Both the position numbers and the translations under genes were made by a program. Shown one piece after another: positions 6,996 to 13,118 of a DNA stretch of 13,714 nucleotides. Origin of the DNA: DATBMY01 sp036554605. GTDB taxonomy: Bacteria; Acidobacteriota; Blastocatellia; UBA7656. The notes below the pieces were generated by a model that was given only the letters and a program-made list of their open reading frames with translations, searched no databases and was not told the DNA's origin. Within the stretch, counting starts at the first letter, position 1; every line of letters starts with the position of its first letter. The stretch covers positions 1-13,714 of the forward strand of contig DATBMY010000487.1 of assembly GCA_036554605.1 (NCBI GenBank). Direction: 5' to 3'.

Positions 6996-8192
6996 TCATG
7001 CCGCTTTCTTCATCGCGGCCTCGCCGAGGATGATACGCATGACTTCGGCTATGTATGCGCGAGGCCCGCGCTTCAACTGCCGCACGTTATCGGTGTTGAA
7101 CTGAATGGCGACGGCGATTCTCTTTTCAGGAAAGTATTCCATCTCTGACAGGTAGCCGGGGAACCAGCCGCCATGCCCGTAGCTTCTGCCCCACTCGCTA
7201 TTGCGAATCTGGACCGCCAGCCCGTAGCTGCCGCCCGCGCCGCGTCCCCCAGTGGCATCAACTCCGGCGAGCATCTGCTCAAGCTCGCGCTTGCCGAGCA
7301 CCCGGCCTTCGTACAATGCCTTGGCCCACCGCGCGAGGTCGCCCGCCGTCGAGGCAAACCCTCCGCCCGTCCATTCCATTTGAGGGTTTGCTACGAATTT
7401 GCCGTCGACTATAACCCGGCCCGTGAACTTGAATGGGCTATCGGGCCGCGAATAGCCGGTGATGACGCCGGGCAGCGCGCGGCGATCGGATGGAATAGTA
7501 TCGCTTAATGCGAGCGGCTTCAGTATTCGCCGCGCGACTTCACTGTAAAGCTTCTTTCCCGAAACGCGCTCGAAGACCATGCCGACCAGTATGTAGTTCG
7601 TGTCGGCGTAAGACCACCCCTTGCCCGCGGCAAAAAGCGGCTTCTTGTCGAACACGTACGCGATCAATTCTTCGGGCCTCCACACCCTGTCGGGATTTGC
7701 CCTGAGCGCCTCGATGAACTTTTCATCAAGCACGTGCTCGGGGATGCCGCTCGTATGATTCATCAGCATGCGCAACGTTATATCGCGAGCGTTGGGCAAT
7801 CGAGCAAACCACGGCTCGCGGCCAAACCATTTCTCGAGCGGATCGTCGAGATTCAGTCTGCCTTCCGCGACAAGCTGTAGCGTGACCGCCGCGGCAAAGG
7901 TTTTTCCTATGCTCCCGGCAAGCATGCGATCTTTCGGCGCAAGCGGCGTCTTTCGCTCAAGGTCCGCGAGACCCGCGGATACGGAAGCCGAGCGGCCGTC
8001 GGGCAGAGCGAAACCTACGGTCACGCCCGGAAACTCCGCCGCTTTATGAAGCTCACCGAGTTTCGCCTCGACCGCCTTGCTCAGTCGATAAAGCTCGGCG
8101 TCCCCGCTCGGGCTCGCCGTCTGCAATTTAATACCGGCGGGCGCTGCCGCCGCCGCCGCAAATACGAGCAAAAGAGAATAGAGCTTTTTCAT
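6996..8192 (-). CDS. Exported serine hydrolase, beta-lactamase/DD-peptidase family
   Basis: A 398-aa protein of the class C beta-lactamase-like (PBP/esterase) family. The signal peptide is about residues 1-20 (MKKLYSLLLVFAAAAAAPAG). The nucleophile motif S-I-G-K is at 94-97. The second motif is Y-A-D at 195-197 within YADTNYILVG, where many members have Y-(A/S)-N. The third is H-G-G at 340-342 (YGHGGWFPGY). Also typical are LMNHTSGIPE (143-152) and the TGGGFASTAGDLARWAKAL block (275-293). Periplasmic or secreted. It could be a DD-peptidase, esterase or peptidase; it need not confer beta-lactam resistance. The upstream NTF2-like gene stops 12 nt before this ATG and no strong Shine-Dalgarno is visible, so translational coupling is likely. 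Compared with the serine hydrolase at 1881-3320 it lacks the extra N-terminal domain but keeps HxG. Confidence 0.92.
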   Translation of the reverse strand: MKKLYSLLLVFAAAAAAPAGIKLQTASPSGDAELYRLSKAVEAKLGELHKAAEFPGVTVGFALPDGRSASVSAGLADLERKTPLAPKDRMLAGSIGKTFAAAVTLQLVAEGRLNLDDPLEKWFGREPWFARLPNARDITLRMLMNHTSGIPEHVLDEKFIEALRANPDRVWRPEELIAYVFDKKPLFAAGKGWSYADTNYILVGMVFERVSGKKLYSEVARRILKPLALSDTIPSDRRALPGVITGYSRPDSPFKFTGRVIVDGKFVANPQMEWTGGGFASTAGDLARWAKALYEGRVLGKRELEQMLAGVDATGGRGAGGSYGLAVQIRNSEWGRSYGHGGWFPGYLSEMEYFPEKRIAVAIQFNTDNVRQLKRGPRAYIAEVMRIILGEAAMKKAA

Positions 8193-8204
8193 ATTCGATA
8201 TAAA

Positions 8205-9098
8205 CTAATTGCCGGGCGCGGGGGCGGGGCTCGCCACGTCGGCCACGACCTTCCACTCGCCGCCGGGCCGTCGCTTCCACACGCGCAGGTAATTGAAATA
8301 ATCCGTCTTGCCTTCGCCTTTCTTCACCTGCCCGAGGCCATAAGTGTAACCGAGGTCCGCCGCGAGCGAAACGTCCGAGGCCGCCGGGGTCCAGCTATAC
8401 TGACCTTTGTTTTGTTCGATCAGCTTGCGCGCCGCCAGCTTGCCCAGGGCGGGAAATGATCCTTCGCGCAGCACTCGCACACGGTCGGACGAGTATTCCA
8501 TAAATGATTCGCCGGCCCCCTTGCGAATCGACGACACGCAGTAGTTGCGGTCGAGATCAATCAACGCGGCGCGCTCCCGCTGAGGGTCGGCCTTGCCATC
8601 TTTCCAGCCTGGTTCGGGGCCGTCGACTTCGACCCATGTGGATTTGTCGAGGTGTTGCGGGTGGCTTATTCCGATGTCGACGGCGAACTTCCAGCTCCCG
8701 TCCGGCTGTCGCTTCCAGACGGTAAAGAACTGGCCGTGGGCATCGAACTTCTCGGACGAGCGGTCGCGCTTCAGGCTCCACGGGCCGGTCGTATAGCCGA
8801 GGTCGCCGCTCGCCGCGATGTCGAAAGATACAGGCTCCCATGTCAGGAAGGATTTCGAAGGCGGGTCTTCGAGTAGAATCTTCTTTGCCTGAACGGCGTG
8901 CGGTCTAAAGAGCACGCCGTCGTCGGCGATAAATGCTATGAAAGCGTCGCGCGTGTTCGACTCGACCGACGTTCTTGCGAACGCGCGCTCAGCCTCTACC
9001 ATCTCTTTGAGGCCCGGCTGCTCGGGTCGCTTCTGCGCGCTGGCGGCCGCGGCTAAATAAAAAGAGATTGCTATAAACAGGACTAGACTTTTATGCAT
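8205..9098 (-). CDS. Secreted protein with two tandem NTF2/SnoaL-like (DUF4440-type) domains
   Basis: A 297-aa exported protein of unknown function. Signal peptide residues 1-21 (MHKSLVLFIAISFYLAAAASA). Two repeats follow, at about 30-143 and 174-292. Each has an N-terminal helix with alternating acidic/aromatic residues (EAERAFARTS; LIDLDRNYCVSS), a W-x-P-x-x-x-D segment (WEPVSFDIA; WTPAASDVS), a DLGYT(T/Y)G strand, and an F-x-V/L-R-V-W-K-R ending (FFTVWKRQPDGSWKFAVD; YLRVWKRRPGGEWKVVAD). This is a clear internal duplication of the cone-shaped NTF2 fold. A TTG at 9176 would add 26 residues but would run through the inverted repeat and bury the signal peptide. The ATG at 9098 has AAGGAA 5 nt upstream and is preferred. 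It is the first gene of the six-gene minus-strand block. Confidence 0.88.
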   Translation of the reverse strand: MHKSLVLFIAISFYLAAAASAQKRPEQPGLKEMVEAERAFARTSVESNTRDAFIAFIADDGVLFRPHAVQAKKILLEDPPSKSFLTWEPVSFDIAASGDLGYTTGPWSLKRDRSSEKFDAHGQFFTVWKRQPDGSWKFAVDIGISHPQHLDKSTWVEVDGPEPGWKDGKADPQRERAALIDLDRNYCVSSIRKGAGESFMEYSSDRVRVLREGSFPALGKLAARKLIEQNKGQYSWTPAASDVSLAADLGYTYGLGQVKKGEGKTDYFNYLRVWKRRPGGEWKVVADVASPAPAPGN

Positions 9099-9103
9099 AC
9101 CGG

Positions 9104-9109
9104 TTCCTT
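9104..9109 (-). promoter_or_regulatory. Ribosome binding site that fixes the start at 9098
   Basis: AAGGAA on the minus strand, 5 nt before the ATG at 9098. It supports the signal-peptide start over the TTG at 9176. Confidence 0.7.
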
Positions 9110-9140
9110 GAGTCTCTCTTATTTTACTATCGTTAGAATA

Positions 9141-9237
9141 ATTCTGCCCTGGCCGTCTTCGTTGTCTCAATGACAATCGCTTCCAATCTCATGTCAATAC
9201 ATAGGCCCAGAGACGTGAAGAGGAACCAGGGCAGAAT
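9141..9237. repeat. 97-nt imperfect inverted repeat / long stem-loop
   Basis: Bases 9141-9152 (ATTCTGCCCTGG) and 9226-9237 are perfect reverse complements. The arms continue inward: TCTTC 9156-9160 with 9217-9221, and GTCTC 9164-9168 with 9210-9214, separated by small internal loops. This gives 22 pairs in total. A further TGACA (9171-9175) and TGTCA (9192-9196) pair lies inside. No target-site duplication is evident at the edges. Possibilities are a structured 5' leader or small RNA, a MITE-like remnant, or a cruciform-forming site. It lies 43-139 nt upstream of the NTF2-like gene start. Confidence 0.6.
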
Positions 9238-9410
9238 GCCGGGATTTTTATGAAGACGCGCGCCGAAGATCGTGGCGCTACAGGTCTTTCCACTGTGTGC
9301 GGCCTGAGCGAAGTTGAATCATTCGCCAGAGTACGCGTCCCATTTTAGTTGTACGGCGCGAGGTTGGAATAAAACTGTGACGAATCGGCCTGGGTGCGGG
9401 ACGAGCGGGA

Positions 9411-10013
9411 TTATTGCGGCATGGGCTTTTCGCCACTTTCCGCCGCTTTGTGATCTTTATGTCCTTGCAAGCTCTTTGAGAGAGGGGGTGATTGGAACCA
9501 ACCGGTGATCAGGTGGCGAAGCTTCCCGCCTTCGAGCGATCCGTTGAGCCCATTGACCGCATCTATACGGAACCGGCCCGCGCGCTCGTATAGCCCGACC
9601 CAGTAGGGGACGAAAAGGATCTCGACAAGACGGGGCTCGATTTTCAAGCCCGAAATCTTGAAAAAACCTTTGAGATAAACTTCGCGCCTCAGGCGCTGTT
9701 CGAGCAACCGTTCAGCCCGCGCTTCTTCGATCGACACGGGCGCGAACCTCGTGGTTTCTAACGGGTGCTTTTCATCTTCGCCCGGCAGAGTGTCGAAGCA
9801 GAAAAGATCGAGCTCGCCCGTCGCCGCGTCTATGCCGAAAAGGCCCCGGGCGACACGGCCGGCGTTTGTCATCTCTACGGCGTAAATCCTGAAAGGCACG
9901 TAGAAGTCGATGACCGATACGAGGCGGCCCGTCCTGATCTGTTTGAGTCGTCCCTTTAGTCTTAAGGCGGCTTGCCCGCGGTCTACTCCGGGTTTTATAA
10001 CGCTAATCAACAT
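9411..10013 (-). CDS. Conserved-looking hypothetical protein paired with symporter
   Basis: A 200-aa protein I do not recognise. There is no signal peptide or membrane helix. It starts with a short region MLISVIKPGVDRGQAALRLK, then a basic helix and a beta-rich core (LVSVIDFYVPFRIYAVEM, 31-48; GLFGIDAATGELDLFCFD, 58-74). A charged helix (97-113) follows, then a second strand region (IEPRLVEILFVPYWVGLYERAGRFRIDAVNG, 125-155) ending in EGGKLRHLITGWF (161-173). The last 25 or so residues (176-200) look unstructured, are rich in K/H/E and come from a simple DNA repeat, so the ancestral protein probably ended near residue 175. The ATG is 9 nt after the symporter stop with AGGG about 9-12 nt upstream, so the pair is very likely one transcript. 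A soluble accessory or unrelated passenger are both possible. Confidence 0.75.
   Translation of the reverse strand: MLISVIKPGVDRGQAALRLKGRLKQIRTGRLVSVIDFYVPFRIYAVEMTNAGRVARGLFGIDAATGELDLFCFDTLPGEDEKHPLETTRFAPVSIEEARAERLLEQRLRREVYLKGFFKISGLKIEPRLVEILFVPYWVGLYERAGRFRIDAVNGLNGSLEGGKLRHLITGWFQSPPLSKSLQGHKDHKAAESGEKPMPQ
9433..9478. repeat. Simple repeat forming the 3' end of the hypothetical gene
   Basis: Read on the minus strand, the region runs as degenerate 9-mers of the AAGGACATA / AAGATCACA / AAGCGGCGG kind. It encodes the low-complexity tail around QGHKDHKAAE. Its A/G-rich composition on one strand differs from the upstream coding part. Similar AAGGNCAC-type arrays are, from general experience, common intergenic repeats in environmental bacteria; only one copy is visible here. 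Confidence 0.4.
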
Positions 10014-10022
10014 AAGCGCGCC

Positions 10023-11708
10023 CTAAGCGAAATAGACCCAGAGCATGATCATTACCGCTATGAGCAGAACGGCGAGCGCGCGATTTACCGCCCGGTCTCT
10101 TGTTGTCTCTTCTTCCGCGGGCGCTTCGAGCACGCTTTCGGATTCGACTTCGCTCAAATCGATCTTCTCGTTTACGGTCTGGAAGGTCAGGCCGGCGACC
10201 TTTCGCCTTTCTGGCGCGGGCGTCACAAGGCTCACCCCTACCAGCACGATCACGCAGACGACGAACATCAATATCGCGAAGTGAAGAAAGTTCATGCCGA
10301 CAAAAGAGGCCGCGAGCCCGTCAAGTCCTTCGGCCTTCGGGTAGGTCACTTCGAGAATAAAGCGGATTGCTCCGAGCGCGAAACCGACTATCAGCGACGA
10401 GATTGCCCCCTGCCCGTTTATGCGCTTCCAAAAGACGCCCAGCAGAAAGACCGCCGCGATGGGCGGCGAGATGTAAGCCTGCACGCTCTGCAGATAAACA
10501 TATAGCTGATCGCTTATGCGGCTCATGAAAGGTATCCAGGCAAGCCCGAGCGCGACCATTATCACGGTCGCGACCCGGCCGACCGCGACGAGTTGAGACT
10601 CGGAAGCCGAGGGGCGCCATCGCTTGTAAAAATCCATGGTGAAGATCGTCGAGCTTGAGTTGAAGACGGCGCTCAAGCTCGACATGAGCGCGGCGAGCAT
10701 CGCGGCTATCATCACGCCTAGAAGCCCCGCCGGTAATAGCTCGACCACGAGTGTCGGGAACGCGGAGTTTGAATTGGCCTCCATCTCGGCGGGGAACTTC
10801 GCGCGGGCGATCATGCCGGGGACGATCAGCATAAGGACCGGCAGTATTTTCAAAAAGCCCGCCAGTATCGTCCCGCGTTTCGCATGCGACACGTCTTTGG
10901 CCGACAGCACGCGCTGCACAATCACCTGGTCGGTGCACCAGTACCATATCCCCAGCAGCGGCGCGCCAAAGAATATCCCCGTCCATGGAAAGTCCGGGTG
11001 GTCCGTAGGCTTCATCATGTGGAAGAAATCTTCAGGCAAGGAGGCTCGCAGTCCCGACCAGCCGCCGACCTCGCCAAGACCAATGAAGACCAGCGCGAGC
11101 GCGCCCGCGACCAGGATGACCGTCTGTATGACCTCGGTGTAGATGACCGCGGCGAGCCCGCCCGCGACCGTGTATATGCCGGTGGCGATGATGAGCGCAA
11201 TCGCGCTCTGCCACATCGACCAGCCGAGGACTCTCTCAAGCACTATGGCGCCCGCGAAAATCGCCACGGCTATCTTGGTGAATATGTAAGCGATCAGCGA
11301 TATGCTCGCAAGATAGGTCCGGCACGCCCGGTTATAGCGCCGCTCCAAAAACTCCGGCATGGTATATACGTTCGAGCGCAGGTAGAACGGGACGAATACC
11401 CAGCCGAGTATCAGCAGTATGACCGAAGCGAGCCATTCAAAATGGCCGACGGCAAGCCCCGAGGCCGCGCCCGTCCCCGCGAGCCCTATGAAATGCTCGC
11501 TGCCGATATTTGATGAGAAGAGCGACGCGCCGATGGCCCACCATGCAACGTCGCGGCTCGCCAGAAAATATCCGGCCGCCGTGCGCTCCTTCCGAGAGTG
11601 GTAGTAACCTATAGCGAAGACCGCGAGAAAATAGAGCGCGATTACCAGATAGTCGAGCGTGATAAGCCGAGCGGGCGAGCCTTGAAGAAGCAACAGCGCA
11701 TCTCTCAT
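10023..11708 (-). CDS. SGLT-type sodium/sugar symporter (SSS family)
   Basis: A 561-aa inner-membrane protein of the sodium:solute symporter family, about 14 transmembrane helices, with a cytosolic loop before the last helix (about 496-541). It is very close in motif pattern to vSGLT/SGLT1. SSNIGSEHFIGLAGTGAASG, WYWCTDQVIVQRVLSAK and FNSSSTIFTMDFYKRW are all typical. The residues that contact sugar in human SGLT1 (N78, H83, E102, Y290, W291, K321, Q457) correspond to N67, H72, E91, Y256, W257, K287 and Q407 here. Glucose/galactose-type substrates are therefore favoured, driven by sodium. The ATG at 11708, with GGGGG 4 nt upstream, is preferred over a TTG 21 nt earlier. The next gene begins 9 nt downstream. 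It is divergent from the phosphofructokinase pair. Confidence 0.93.
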   Translation of the reverse strand: MRDALLLLQGSPARLITLDYLVIALYFLAVFAIGYYHSRKERTAAGYFLASRDVAWWAIGASLFSSNIGSEHFIGLAGTGAASGLAVGHFEWLASVILLILGWVFVPFYLRSNVYTMPEFLERRYNRACRTYLASISLIAYIFTKIAVAIFAGAIVLERVLGWSMWQSAIALIIATGIYTVAGGLAAVIYTEVIQTVILVAGALALVFIGLGEVGGWSGLRASLPEDFFHMMKPTDHPDFPWTGIFFGAPLLGIWYWCTDQVIVQRVLSAKDVSHAKRGTILAGFLKILPVLMLIVPGMIARAKFPAEMEANSNSAFPTLVVELLPAGLLGVMIAAMLAALMSSLSAVFNSSSTIFTMDFYKRWRPSASESQLVAVGRVATVIMVALGLAWIPFMSRISDQLYVYLQSVQAYISPPIAAVFLLGVFWKRINGQGAISSLIVGFALGAIRFILEVTYPKAEGLDGLAASFVGMNFLHFAILMFVVCVIVLVGVSLVTPAPERRKVAGLTFQTVNEKIDLSEVESESVLEAPAEEETTRDRAVNRALAVLLIAVMIMLWVYFA

Positions 11709-11846
11709 CCTACCCCCACAAGCGAACAATTCGTCGCGTGCTTTTATACATCAACGCCTGACCTTTGGGTAGTCGTTTCTGCCCCGCCTTTGTTTCGGGT
11801 AGAATTCATCTGAGCAAACGGCGATTTTTATACGAGGGCGTGAATA
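11709..11846. promoter_or_regulatory. Divergent promoter region, symporter / phosphofructokinase
   Basis: 138 nt between two divergent starts must hold promoters for both sides. On the plus strand TAGAAT (11800-11805) is a 5/6 match to a -10 box, 41 nt before the PFK start, but no good -35 is seen. On the minus strand TATAAA (11748-11743) is a possible -10, 34 nt before the symporter ATG, also without a clear -35. No operator palindrome stood out. Confidence 0.4.
11713..11717 (-). promoter_or_regulatory. Ribosome binding site supporting the 11708 start
   Basis: GGGGG on the minus strand, 4 nt before the ATG at 11708. The alternative upstream TTG (11729) has no purine-rich site before it. Confidence 0.5.
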
Positions 11847-13106
11847 ATGTCATCAGCAAATAAGCTTGCGATTCTGGTGGGGGGCGGGCCGGCGCCCGGC
11901 ATCAACTCGGTCATATCGGCCGCGACCATCGAAGCGATAAACGAGGGGTTCGAAGTCCTGGGCGTGCAGGACGGCTTCAAGTACCTTATCCGCGAAGATA
12001 CGTCGCGCGTGCGCTCGCTTGCCATAACGGATGTGTCGCGCATACACCTCGACGGCGGCTCGATACTCGGCACCGCGCGCGATAACCCGACAAAATCCGA
12101 AAAGGCCATGCGCAGCGTGGTCGAGACGCTGCGCTCGCTCGGCGTCACACATCTTGTGACGATAGGCGGCGACGACACGGCGCTCTCTTCAAGCTTCGTC
12201 GCCGAGCGGTCGGGCCACGCGATAAAGACCGCGCACGTTCCAAAGACGATTGATAACGACCTGCCGCTGCCCGCGCACATCCCGACTTTCGGTTACCAGA
12301 CCGCCCGCCACGTCGGAGTCGAGCTTGTGCATAACCTGATGGGCGACGCCCGCTCCACGAAGCGCTGGTACGTGGTTGTTGCGATGGGCCGCAAGGCCGG
12401 CCACCTGGCGCTTGGCATAGGCAAGGCGGCGGGCGCGACGCTGACGGTGATAGGCGAAGAGTTCCGCCGCGAGACCATCGCCTTCTGCGATATATGCGAC
12501 ATAGTCGAGGGGGCGATCATAAAGCGCCGCGCAATGAACCGGCCGTTCGGGGTCGCGATACTCGCCGAGGGGCTGATCGAAAAGCTCGATAAGCAAGAGA
12601 TCGCCGACCTCGAAGATGTGGAGCGCGATGAGCACGGGCACATACGATTTGCCGAAGTCGACCTCGCGCGAAAGGTGAAGGCCGAGGTGCAGGGGCGACT
12701 CGGCGGGCGCGGCATCCGCGTGACGATTACGAACAAGAATATCGGATATGAGCTGCGCTGCGCCGACCCCATACCGTTTGACGCCGCCTACTGCCGAGAC
12801 CTCGGCTACAGCGCGGTTCGCTTTCTGGTGGCGGGCGGCAGCGAGGCGCTCGTGAGCATACAGGATGGGCGGCTGGTGCCGATACCGTTTCGCGACATAG
12901 TAGAGCAGGGGACGGGCAAGACCCGCGTGAGAATGGTCAATGTCGACAGCGAAGGCTTCCGCGTGGCGCGCGAATACATGATCAGGCTTGAGCCGCGCGA
13001 CTTTGACGACGAGGACTGGGTCGAGAAGCTTGCGGCGGCGGGCAACCTGAGCGTGGAGGAATTTCGCGACAGGTTCGGATACTTGAGCGGCGCGATTCCT
13101 TCGTGA
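11847..13106 (+). CDS. pfp: Pyrophosphate-type 6-phosphofructokinase, copy 1
   Basis: A 419-aa cytosolic phosphofructokinase, phosphorylating fructose 6-phosphate to fructose 1,6-bisphosphate. Motifs in order: phosphate-donor loop GGGPAPGINS (12-21), GGDD (107-110), PKTIDND (132-138, catalytic base D136), and MGRKAGHLA (180-188). The residue equal to E. coli PfkA G104 is aspartate (D110), and that equal to G124 is lysine (K133). This Asp/Lys pair is the known signature of PPi-dependent rather than ATP-dependent enzymes. The reaction would then be reversible and could serve glycolysis and gluconeogenesis. At 419 aa it is longer than PfkA (about 320), in line with PPi-PFKs. GAGGG (11834-11838) lies 8 nt before the ATG. 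Copy 2 follows after 12 nt in the same frame. The family is certain and PPi use is a motif-based inference. Confidence 0.95.
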   Translation: MSSANKLAILVGGGPAPGINSVISAATIEAINEGFEVLGVQDGFKYLIREDTSRVRSLAITDVSRIHLDGGSILGTARDNPTKSEKAMRSVVETLRSLGVTHLVTIGGDDTALSSSFVAERSGHAIKTAHVPKTIDNDLPLPAHIPTFGYQTARHVGVELVHNLMGDARSTKRWYVVVAMGRKAGHLALGIGKAAGATLTVIGEEFRRETIAFCDICDIVEGAIIKRRAMNRPFGVAILAEGLIEKLDKQEIADLEDVERDEHGHIRFAEVDLARKVKAEVQGRLGGRGIRVTITNKNIGYELRCADPIPFDAAYCRDLGYSAVRFLVAGGSEALVSIQDGRLVPIPFRDIVEQGTGKTRVRMVNVDSEGFRVAREYMIRLEPRDFDDEDWVEKLAAAGNLSVEEFRDRFGYLSGAIPS

Positions 13107-13110
13107 AGGG
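13105..13110 (+). promoter_or_regulatory. Ribosome binding site of copy 2 overlapping the copy 1 stop
   Basis: GAAGGG begins inside the TGA stop of copy 1 (13104-13106) and ends 8 nt before the ATG at 13119. This arrangement favours translational coupling, hence matched amounts of the two proteins. Confidence 0.65.
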
Positions 13111-13118
13111 TCTTCAAT

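Larger units (their letters stand above)
9099..9410. other. 312-nt non-coding spacer
   Basis: This is the only stretch over 300 nt without a convincing gene. It holds the 5' flank of the NTF2-like gene (Shine-Dalgarno 9104-9109, an A/T-rich patch 9119-9143 without a good -35/-10 pair) and the imperfect inverted repeat 9141-9237. From 9238 to 9410 I see no conserved signal. A 32-codon plus-strand ORF at 9250-9348 has no ribosome site and no recognisable content. No tRNA-like fold was seen. Confidence 0.7.

Noticed and set aside
6996..8192. Calling the serine hydrolase an antibiotic-resistance beta-lactamase
   Set aside because: The motifs fit the broad PBP/esterase family (YAD instead of YxN), and nothing specific to true class C lactamases was seen.
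9099..9176. Upstream TTG start adding 26 residues to the NTF2-like protein
   Set aside because: The extra residues are polar, would bury a clean signal peptide and run into the inverted repeat; ATG 9098 has a good ribosome site.
9141..9237. Inverted repeat as an insertion sequence
   Set aside because: No transposase frame inside the 97 nt and no target-site duplication at its edges; at most a MITE-like remnant.
9250..9348. 32-codon plus-strand ORF in the long spacer
   Set aside because: No Shine-Dalgarno, no hydrophobic or conserved pattern; chance ORF.
9314..9508. 64-codon plus-strand ORF entering the hypothetical gene's 3' end
   Set aside because: No ribosome site, no recognisable domain, and it overlaps the repeat-derived tail antisense.
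11709..11729. TTG start adding seven residues to the symporter
   Set aside because: No purine-rich site upstream; ATG 11708 has GGGGG before it.
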